13,785 bases of DNA from Pseudomonadota bacterium (lineage in GTDB: Bacteria; Desulfobacterota; Desulfobacteria; Desulfobacterales; Desulfobacteraceae), in contig JAHIVS010000213.1 in NCBI GenBank assembly GCA_018816605.1, forward strand, positions 1 through 13,785. The letters run 5' to 3'. Positions within the stretch are counted from its first letter, which is position 1. Every line of letters starts with the position of its first letter. The notes under the pieces were generated by a model. That model worked only from the letters and a program-made list of their open reading frames with translations, had not been told where the DNA came from and searched no databases. This document shows positions 7,872 through 13,117 of this stretch, piece by piece. A program made the translations under genes and the position numbers.

Positions 7872-8846
7872 ATGAAACAAATAGATTTCATGGAAATAGG
7901 GGGCATCAAGGTCGGCCATGCCCAGGATACGGAAGCCGCCACCGGGTGCAGCGTCATCATCTGCGAGAGCGGGGCGGTTGTGGGTGTGGATGTGAGGGGC
8001 GGCGCTCCCGGCACACGGGAGACCGATCTGCTGGATCCGGTAAACCTGGTGAGCCAGGCCCATGCCGTCCTGCTTACCGGCGGAAGCGCCTTCGGCCTGG
8101 ATGCTGCCGCAGGCGTCATGGCCTATCTTGAGGAAAGAAATATCGGATTTGACGTCCAGGTGACCAAGGTCCCCATTGTGTGCGCTGCTGCCCTGTTCGA
8201 CCTGACCGTGGGGGATCACAGAATCCGGCCGGACAAGGCAATGGGGTACCAGGCCTGCGTGAATGCCAGGTCTGACGCGTGCGGCCAGGGCTCTGTCGGT
8301 GCAGGCACCGGCGCGACCGTGGGCAAGATCCTGGGGATGGACCGGGCCATGAAGGGCGGCATCGGCACCTATGCCCTCCAGGTCGGAGAATTGAAGGTGG
8401 GGGCCCTGGTGGCGGTCAACTGCCTGGGCGACGTCATCGACCCCCTTTCCGGAAAAAAGCTGGCCGGCGTGCTCAACGAGGACAGGACCGGCTTTGACGA
8501 TACCGAAGAGATCATGATCAAGTCCTATTCACAGAACAAAGATCTGTTCAGCGGCAACACCACCCTGGGGGTGATCGCCACCAACGCGGCCCTGACAAAG
8601 GCCCAGGCAACCAAGCTTGCCGCCATGGCCCAGAACGGATATGCCAGGACCCTGCGGCCGGCCCATTCCATGTTTGACGGGGATACCATCTTTGCCATGT
8701 CTTTGGGAGAATTCGATGTCGAGTTGAGCGTGGTGGGGCTTCTGGCGGCACGGGTGATGGAAAGGGCTGTGGTGCAGGCCGTTAAAACGGCCAAATCCCT
8801 GTGCCAGATTCACTGCTGGGCAGACCGTAATTGCCATGGGCAATAG
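7872..8846 (+). CDS. P1-family (DmpA/NylC-like) N-terminal-nucleophile peptidase/amidase
   Basis: This 324-residue protein belongs to the self-processing P1 family (MEROPS P1; L-aminopeptidase D-amidase/esterase DmpA, beta-peptidyl aminopeptidases, nylon hydrolase NylC). Family marks are 'GGAPGTRETDLL', 'VLLTGGSAFGLDAAAGVMAY', 'GSVGAGTGATVGK' and 'GNTTLGVIATNAALTKAQA'. The predicted autocleavage site is Asn229/Thr230 within 'GNTTLG', giving subunits of about 229 and 95 residues, which matches the large/small subunit pattern of NylC. The start at 7872 is preferred because GGAGAAG lies 6 bases upstream; an in-frame ATG at 7857 has no ribosome site. The protein lacks a signal peptide and is presumed cytoplasmic. 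Its place in the operon suggests release of an acyl, amino-acid or lactam-derived substrate for the glycyl radical enzyme, which is inference. Confidence 0.9.
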   Translation: MKQIDFMEIGGIKVGHAQDTEAATGCSVIICESGAVVGVDVRGGAPGTRETDLLDPVNLVSQAHAVLLTGGSAFGLDAAAGVMAYLEERNIGFDVQVTKVPIVCAAALFDLTVGDHRIRPDKAMGYQACVNARSDACGQGSVGAGTGATVGKILGMDRAMKGGIGTYALQVGELKVGALVAVNCLGDVIDPLSGKKLAGVLNEDRTGFDDTEEIMIKSYSQNKDLFSGNTTLGVIATNAALTKAQATKLAAMAQNGYARTLRPAHSMFDGDTIFAMSLGEFDVELSVVGLLAARVMERAVVQAVKTAKSLCQIHCWADRNCHGQ

Positions 8847-8924
8847 GCTCTCTGCCAAGGGAAGGTCTCCGAAATAGCACGATAAATTGGGGGCGTCAAA
8901 AAAGAGACCCACAGCACCAGAGCC
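8846..8924. repeat. Nested inverted repeats between convergent genes
   Basis: Two nested perfect 6-base inverted pairs are seen: GGCTCT (8846-8851) with AGAGCC (8919-8924), and GGTCTC (8864-8869) with GAGACC (8904-8909), around a 34-base loop. It lies just after the P1 peptidase stop and before the convergent aldo/keto reductase remnant. It could fold as a long imperfect stem and act as a bidirectional transcription stop, or be the trace of a small mobile element. No T run follows, so it is not a classical terminator. Confidence 0.3.
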
Positions 8925-8940
8925 AGTTTAACAAAAGAGT

Positions 8941-9618
8941 TTAAGGGGCGTTCTTTTTCACCCTCATTATTCGTTTTCCCATCCAGATCATCGGCTTTGT
9001 CATCCACCCTTCCATATCATCCGCAACCGCTTCCAACAGGTCCGGAATGGTCAGTCCCTGGGGGCAATCGTCCACACATTTGCCGCAGTCCTTACACTGG
9101 GAAGCCAGGGAAATGTTTTCGCTAATATCATCGTTGTCGTTCATACCGGAAAGAATCACGGTCACCTCAGGGTGGTTCCAGATCCAGGATAAAGACCAGT
9201 CCACCGGGGGTCTTTTCTGATCCGCCTTATTCCAGATCCTTTTTACCGAGGGCGGCGGGGTCTTGGCTAGATTCCCGCCCCTTAAGGGTTCCATAATCAT
9301 AACCGCCAGATCTTTGGAAGCCGCATATTTTAATCCTGGGGTTCCAGCCTGGTTCCGGGTATCCAGAAAATTGTATTGAATCTGGCAAAAGGTCCAGTCA
9401 TAGTCATCTATGATGGGTTGAAACTCCTCAGCCGGACCGTGGAATGAGAACCCGGCATTAACAATCCTGCCTTGTTTTAAAGCATCTTCTAAAAAGTCAA
9501 TTACACCTTTATTTTTAGCGGCTTCCCACAGTTCTGAATTCAACGCATGCACCAGATAATAGTCGATCCTGTCTGTTTTAAGTTTGGCAAGTTGTTCGTA
9601 ATTGGGGTTTAAATTCAT
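8941..9618 (-). pseudogene. Aldo/keto reductase with C-terminal ferredoxin motif, 5'-truncated
   Basis: The 225-residue open frame corresponds to the C-terminal 60 % or so of the ferredoxin-tailed aldo/keto reductase family, which is usually about 330-390 residues. It begins at the strand 'LKTDRIDYYLVHAL', which in complete members is deep inside the TIM barrel. It continues through 'GRIVNAGFSFHG', 'IQYNFLD', 'IMEPLRGGNL' and 'VTVILSGM', and ends with a [4Fe-4S] motif 'CKDCGKCVDDC'. The N-terminal barrel half that holds the catalytic Asp, Tyr and Lys is absent; only the His of 'YLVH' remains. An in-frame stop lies seven codons upstream of the ATG at 9618. The remnant is therefore most likely inactive, although the frame is undisturbed, pointing to a recent loss. 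Confidence 0.8.
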
Positions 9619-9677
9619 TCCCAGACAGAATATTTTTTAAAACGAATGTTCAGCTGTTAATAGTTTAAATTTTTTTA

Positions 9678-9923
9678 TTATAATTTAATTTCATCCCATG
9701 CCATGGTAAAAGCGGTTTCAACATGGGTTTTGTTTAAATCGACATTCTTGATAATGTTCTGCTCTATCATGGCCAACCCCATATTCTTTTTGATTTCAAT
9801 ATAAGTTGATACCAGCAGATCTTCTTTGTTCTTGTGGTAAACATAAATGGTTGCGGGGGATACACCGGCTTCCTTGGCAATCTTGGAGACGGAACTTGCT
9901 GCAAAGCGGATCTGGTTCTGTGG
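9678..9923 (-). pseudogene. TetR-family regulator fragment (HTH region only)
   Basis: Reading the - strand from 9923 to 9678 gives 81 residues and a stop that contain the TetR DNA-binding signature: 'SVSKIAKEAGVSPATIYVYH', then 'KNKEDLLVSTYIEIKKNM'. The usual first helix (about 15-25 residues) and the whole ligand-binding domain are missing. There is no start codon before the HTH; the frame begins directly after, and in phase with, the TAG of the sigma-54 activator (9924-9926). It ends in AT-rich sequence (9619-9680) next to the truncated reductase. It is a decayed fragment rather than an expressed gene, except possibly by readthrough. Confidence 0.75.
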
Positions 9924-11351
9924 CTATTTAAACGCTTCCTTGTTTAGCCCCAGTTTTTTCATTTTTCCATACAGGCCTCTGGGATGGATACCGGCAATTT
10001 TAGCGGCTTCTCCCACTTTGCCCCGGGTCTTTTTAAGCACCATTTCCAGATATTTTTTTTCAACCGCCTGTATGACCTGTTCAATCACTTCGGCCATGGA
10101 TTTGTTTTCCCATGATATCAGGTGTGACTCCGGAATCCCGAACATCCTGGCGGAATCAGACAGGTTGTCCTGGAAATTGCTGGGAAGATTTTCGGTGGTA
10201 ATGGTGTCTGACTTGCATAAAAGAATGGCCCTTTCAATGACATTCATCAGCTCCCTGATGTTCCCGGGCCAGCTGTATTGGCACAGGGCTTCCATTGCGG
10301 TCCGGGAGAAGGATTTTATCTCGCGTCCGATTTTTGTTCGATAGACATTGAGAAAATAGTTGGCCATGGCCGGGATATCCTCTTTTCGGTTCCGCAGGGC
10401 CGGCAGGGTCATGGTAATAACACCTAAGCGGTAGTAGAGGTCCTGGCGGAAATTTCCCTTGATGATTTCCTGTTCCAGGTTCTTGTTGGTGGCGGCGATA
10501 ACCCTGACATCCACCCATATGGGGGTTTCCCCGCCAACCGGCGTGAACTCAAAATCCTGAAGAACCCGCAACACCTTGGACTGCATATAAAAGGGCATGT
10601 CTCCGATTTCATCCAAGAAAATGGTGCCCCCGTGGGCCAGTTCAAAGGCCCCCCGCCTGGACCGCACCGCTCCGGTAAAGGCCCCTTGCTCATGGCCGAA
10701 CAGCTCGCTTTCCAAGAGTTGTTCGGGAATGGCCGCTGTATTGATGGCAATAAAAGGCCCTGTGCTCCTCGGGCTTTCTGCATGAATGGCCCTGGACAGG
10801 TGCTCTTTCCCCACGCCGGTTTCACCCAGCAATAAGAGGGTTGAACTGCTGGGCACAATCTGCCGAACCTCTTCTAGGAAAAGCTGCATTTCCTCGCTGT
10901 TGGAAATAAAATCGGAAAGTTTGGGGATGATGCGTCCCCGCTGGTCAAACCGGTCCAGGTAGTAGAATTGCCGCCGGGCTTCAAGGGTGCTTTCTATGGC
11001 CTCGACCAGGCTTTCCGAGGCAATTCCGGAATACAGAACCACATCTGCCCCGGATGCCAGCAGATTGGCATATTCTTCCGATGGTTTGCGGTTATTTAAA
11101 ACAATAATGGTGGGTTTCTCAGGAAGACTGTTCAGGGTGGCAACGCTTGATTCAAAGGGACCGGGGATAAGGCCGATGCTGACAATGACCACATCGGCAC
11201 AGCTTCTGGCCAGCTCCTGCCAGGAATCTTCCGTTCTGTGGCAGACCTTGAGCTGGATATCAAAATCCGATAGTCTTTTTTCCAGAAACACCTGCATGTT
11301 TTTTTCTTTGATTGCCGTTGCTACCCGGATCAGCATGGGGACCCCATTCAT
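9924..11351 (-). CDS. Sigma-54 enhancer-binding protein with degenerate receiver domain
   Basis: This 475-residue protein has a receiver-like N-terminal domain (about 6-128), an AAA+ domain (about 148-385) and a Fis-type HTH (about 440-470, 'GKVGEAAKIAGIHPRGLYGK'). The AAA+ domain has Walker A 'GETGVGKE' (176-183), an intact GAFTGA loop (223-228) that contacts sigma-54, Walker B 'GGTIFLDE' (241-248) and 'WPGNIREL'. The receiver-like domain lacks the N-terminal acidic pair, and the third strand reads 'DVVIVSIG' with Ser58 where the phospho-acceptor Asp should be. Activity is therefore probably set by something other than phosphorylation. An in-frame ATG at residue 6 is an alternative start. 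It is divergent from a sigma-54 promoter at 11625-11640, which it most likely controls. Its stop codon abuts a TetR remnant. Confidence 0.94.
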   Translation of the reverse strand: MNGVPMLIRVATAIKEKNMQVFLEKRLSDFDIQLKVCHRTEDSWQELARSCADVVIVSIGLIPGPFESSVATLNSLPEKPTIIVLNNRKPSEEYANLLASGADVVLYSGIASESLVEAIESTLEARRQFYYLDRFDQRGRIIPKLSDFISNSEEMQLFLEEVRQIVPSSSTLLLLGETGVGKEHLSRAIHAESPRSTGPFIAINTAAIPEQLLESELFGHEQGAFTGAVRSRRGAFELAHGGTIFLDEIGDMPFYMQSKVLRVLQDFEFTPVGGETPIWVDVRVIAATNKNLEQEIIKGNFRQDLYYRLGVITMTLPALRNRKEDIPAMANYFLNVYRTKIGREIKSFSRTAMEALCQYSWPGNIRELMNVIERAILLCKSDTITTENLPSNFQDNLSDSARMFGIPESHLISWENKSMAEVIEQVIQAVEKKYLEMVLKKTRGKVGEAAKIAGIHPRGLYGKMKKLGLNKEAFK

Positions 11352-11395
11352 TTTCGGTTAATTGTTACCGTTTTTATCCAATGGTTTATAGGTTA

Positions 11396-11422
11396 ACTAT
11401 ACCCGTAAAGGTTATAATGCAA
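11396..11422 (-). promoter_or_regulatory. Possible sigma-70 promoter for the sigma-54 activator
   Basis: On the - strand TTGCAT (11422-11417) and TATAGT (11401-11396) form a possible -35/-10 pair with a short 15-base spacer, about 45 bases upstream of the activator start. The spacer is shorter than optimal, so this is only a candidate. Confidence 0.22.
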
Positions 11423-11501
11423 GGCAATTTTCCATTTTTATGGGATCTTTCCCCCATAAATTCCATACGCTTTGGCATGGTTTTGGAAAATTTCAGTACT
11501 T

Positions 11502-11530
11502 TAATACCGCATTGATATAAAACGGTATTA
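11502..11530. repeat. 8-base inverted repeat, possible upstream activator site
   Basis: TAATACCG (11502-11509) and CGGTATTA (11523-11530) are perfect reverse complements separated by 13 bases. The centre is about 109 bases upstream of the -24 box, in the distance range usual for enhancer sites of sigma-54 activators. CGGTATTATATTACC at the right arm gives a second, overlapping partial dyad. It is likely a binding site of the divergent activator (inference). Confidence 0.5.
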
Positions 11531-11624
11531 TATTACCTTTTATAGCAGAGGGGTCATGGCCAGTCTATTTGTTAACTGCCTATATTTATGACCTTTTCCA
11601 CAATAAAAAAAAAGATTATTTATA

Positions 11625-11640
11625 TGGCACGATGTGTGCT
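11625..11640 (+). promoter_or_regulatory. Sigma-54 (-24/-12) promoter
   Basis: TGGCACGATGTGTGCT matches the consensus TGGCAC-N5-TTGCW at all positions except the first T of the -12 box. The invariant GG and GC are correctly spaced. Transcription would start near 11651-11653, giving a short leader before the ribosome site AGGAG (11655-11659). The divergent gene encodes a GAFTGA-containing sigma-54 activator, which strongly supports the call. Confidence 0.8.
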
Positions 11641-11664
11641 AAGTTGTAAAAACCAGGAGTAAAG

Positions 11665-11715
11665 ATGCCGACCCTCAACACAGTTGCTAGGGGTCGGAAA
11701 TATGATTACATATAG
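11665..11715 (+). CDS. 16-residue leader peptide or small ORF
   Basis: ATG at 11665 is preceded by a strong AGGAG ribosome site 5 bases upstream and encodes 'MPTLNTVARGRKYDYI' followed by TAG. It is the first ORF behind the sigma-54 promoter. It spans a stable stem-loop (11668-11697), and its stop overlaps the AGGTGA ribosome site of the next gene. It may be a regulatory leader or simply a coupled mini-ORF. It does not show a run of one amino acid as classical attenuators do. Confidence 0.4.
   Translation: MPTLNTVARGRKYDYI
11668..11697 (+). promoter_or_regulatory. Stem-loop in the sigma-54 transcript leader
   Basis: CCGACCC (11668-11674) pairs perfectly with GGGTCGG (11691-11697). Inside it CAAC (11676-11679) pairs with GTTG (11683-11686) around an ACA loop, with a small internal bulge. 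No T run follows, so it is not an intrinsic terminator. It lies about 15 bases after the predicted transcription start and covers the first codons of the leader ORF, where it could tune translation or transcript stability, or mark an RNA-binding site. Confidence 0.5.
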
Positions 11716-11723
11716 GTGACGGC

Positions 11724-11990
11724 ATGGATATCGAAGACATCGAAGAAGAAGGCATCGAAAAAGAGGAAAGTATCGAAGCAAACATTGAAACTGAGGAAGA
11801 CATCGACGATGACGGATTTGAGAGCAAGAATAGATTCCCGCGGACGCGGCCCAAGGTGACCAAATTCCGAGATTCGGAAAAAAAAGGTGGATTCCGGGAG
11901 AATGAAAAAGGCAAAAAAAAGCGTCAGAAAGACCGGGGAAAACAATCCAACCGGACAGCCGAAGAAAATGGTAAACACATCCTTCAATAA
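11724..11990 (+). CDS. Charge-segregated 88-residue protein of unknown function
   Basis: The ATG at 11724 follows an AGGTGA ribosome site. Residues 1-32 are strongly acidic with a recurring Ile-Glu/Asp pattern ('MDIEDIEEEGIEKEESIEAN'). Residues about 36-88 are basic and hydrophilic ('EKGKKKRQKDRGKQSN'). There are no Cys, no Trp, no membrane segment and no signal peptide, and the protein is predicted to be largely disordered. I do not recognise a family. It is followed 21 bases later by a 44-residue peptide gene and then by GNAT and ATP-grasp genes, so it may be a carrier, substrate or scaffold of that system. Low complexity leaves some doubt that it is a real protein. Confidence 0.55.
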   Translation: MDIEDIEEEGIEKEESIEANIETEEDIDDDGFESKNRFPRTRPKVTKFRDSEKKGGFRENEKGKKKRQKDRGKQSNRTAEENGKHILQ

Positions 11991-12011
11991 TTGAAATGGG
12001 GGTAAAAACAG

Positions 12012-12146
12012 ATGAACAAAAATACTGCTTTAAAAAATGATCCGGCCAAAGAAGCGTCGGGTATCGCCTTTGTAGGTGATATCATCAAGTCTTATCCCGA
12101 AGTGGTCAGATATTTTACCCCTTTCCATGCAAGTGTTAGGCGATAG
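12012..12146 (+). CDS. 44-residue peptide, resembles the helical core of DUF1858
   Basis: ATG at 12012 follows a GGGGG-type ribosome site (11998-12002) and gives 44 residues ending 'YFTPFHASVRR'. The central part 'FVGDIIKSYPEVVRYFTPFH' resembles the pattern of DUF1858 / ScdA-N-like small helical domains (hydrophobic-x-D-I-hydrophobic-x-x-Y-P-E, then an aromatic 'F..F'). The Cys residues usual at the end of that domain are absent here. The stop is 5 bases before the GTG of the GNAT gene, so the gene is tightly coupled. It could alternatively be a small precursor peptide for the following enzymes. The similarity is by eye and is moderate. Confidence 0.6.
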   Translation: MNKNTALKNDPAKEASGIAFVGDIIKSYPEVVRYFTPFHASVRR

Positions 12147-12151
12147 GTGCC

Positions 12152-13117
12152 GTGGTGAAGACGATCATATATGAGGACCCGGACGTCTGTCGGTTTTTAT
12201 GGGAAAAAATGTGGCCCCAAAAGGGGTTGTTTGATTTGTGGGAGGTGAGATCCTGTTTTCACAATCGGTTTTCACGGCCCTTAAGTTTCCATTCTTTGGA
12301 AAATAACAATATGCCCATCGGCTTATTGGCTTTGAGCTATGATGAAGATGCCCAGCGATATGTCCAGTTCCCCGGTGAGACGTGGCATGGAAAAACCTGG
12401 CTGGAGCAGAACCGGATCATTGCCCCCACCCGGGAAATCCTGGAAATGCTGGTGGACTCTGTCCCGGGGTCTGTGCATCTTAATTATCTGACGCCCGATG
12501 TATTGTCGGTGTCAAATGGAATGGCCGCATCGGATGAGACCGGGTATCTTTTTTATCCGGGCGAGTACGGTTTTTCCTATGAATCGTATCTCCAGTCTTT
12601 CACAGGAAAATTTCGGAAAAAGATCAGGGCGGAATTGTCCAGGCTGGAAGATCAGCAGATGGTCTTTCAGTTTGATCAAATGGGGGATATTGTGACCCTG
12701 TTCCAGATGAACCTGGATGCATTCGGAACCAATTCCTATTTCAGCGATTCCCGGTTTTTAAGTGCCTTTGAAAGCCTGGTTGCCTACCTCCATCAAAGGG
12801 GAATGCTCAAAATTACCACAATATCTGTCAATGGGAAAACGGCTGCCGTGGATATCGGTGCGGTGTACAATAAAACCTATACCCTGCTGGCCGGTGGTAC
12901 AAACCCTGAGTTTCCGGGGGTTGCCAAAGGGATGAACTTGCATCACATGGAATGGTCCTGCCGTCACCACATGGAATCTGTGGATTTTTTATGTGGCGAT
13001 TTTAACTGGAAAGAGCGGTTTCACCTGATACCCCGGCCTTTGTATAAACTGCACTGCGATAAATCTGCCTATGGCTATAATAAAACAGCCTTTGAACGAG
13101 TGCTCGCCTGTGCCTAG
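12152..13117 (+). CDS. GNAT-fold acyltransferase of the BioF2/FemAB-like (CelD) type
   Basis: This 321-residue protein shows the marks of Acetyltransf_6 / BioF2-like proteins, which contain a double GNAT fold: 'YLQSFTGKFRKKIRAELSRL' (about 147-166), a strand 'TTISVNGKTAAVDIGAVYN' (about 222-240) with 'YTLLAGGTNPEF', and 'VDFLCGDFNWKERF' near the end, equivalent to the conserved D-F-L-x-G-D-x-x-x-K motif. Members transfer acyl or aminoacyl groups to amines, often in peptide, polysaccharide or amino-acid modification. The start is GTG 12152 or, with better spacing from AGGTG, GTG 12155. The 3' end overlaps the ATP-grasp gene by 8 bases, suggesting that the two proteins act on the same substrate. 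Confidence 0.85.
   Translation: MVKTIIYEDPDVCRFLWEKMWPQKGLFDLWEVRSCFHNRFSRPLSFHSLENNNMPIGLLALSYDEDAQRYVQFPGETWHGKTWLEQNRIIAPTREILEMLVDSVPGSVHLNYLTPDVLSVSNGMAASDETGYLFYPGEYGFSYESYLQSFTGKFRKKIRAELSRLEDQQMVFQFDQMGDIVTLFQMNLDAFGTNSYFSDSRFLSAFESLVAYLHQRGMLKITTISVNGKTAAVDIGAVYNKTYTLLAGGTNPEFPGVAKGMNLHHMEWSCRHHMESVDFLCGDFNWKERFHLIPRPLYKLHCDKSAYGYNKTAFERVLACA

Larger units (their letters stand above)
11352..11664. other. Divergent regulatory intergenic region, AT-rich
   Basis: These 313 bases hold no convincing gene on either strand. They contain a CGGT-N8-ACCG symmetric element at 11355-11370 just upstream of the activator start, a possible - strand promoter (11396-11422), the palindrome 11502-11530, and the sigma-54 promoter 11625-11640. 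Several ACCG/CGGT half-sites recur (11355, 11367, 11506, 11523), which fits a region bound by the activator. Confidence 0.6.

Noticed and set aside
8846..8935. Possible integron attC site (GTTTAAC at 8926-8932 near inverted repeats)
   Set aside because: The partner GTTRRRY core is not found in the required position and there is no integrase or cassette arrangement.
8810..9007. 65-codon - strand ORF covering the convergent intergenic gap
   Set aside because: It overlaps the ends of two recognised genes in other frames, has no family resemblance that I can name, and no good ribosome site.
9847..10344. 165-codon + strand ORF
   Set aside because: It lies antisense to the sigma-54 activator and the TetR remnant, whose motifs are unmistakable.
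11471..11486. Second sigma-54-like element (TTGGCATGG...)
   Set aside because: The GG is not followed by GC at the required ten-base spacing.
11668..11697. Stem-loop as a rho-independent terminator
   Set aside because: No T run follows the stem and a ribosome site and coding genes come directly after it, so a leader-structure role is more likely.
11650..11725. Known riboswitch class in the leader
   Set aside because: Only one simple hairpin is visible; the conserved core sequences of common classes such as GEMM are not present.
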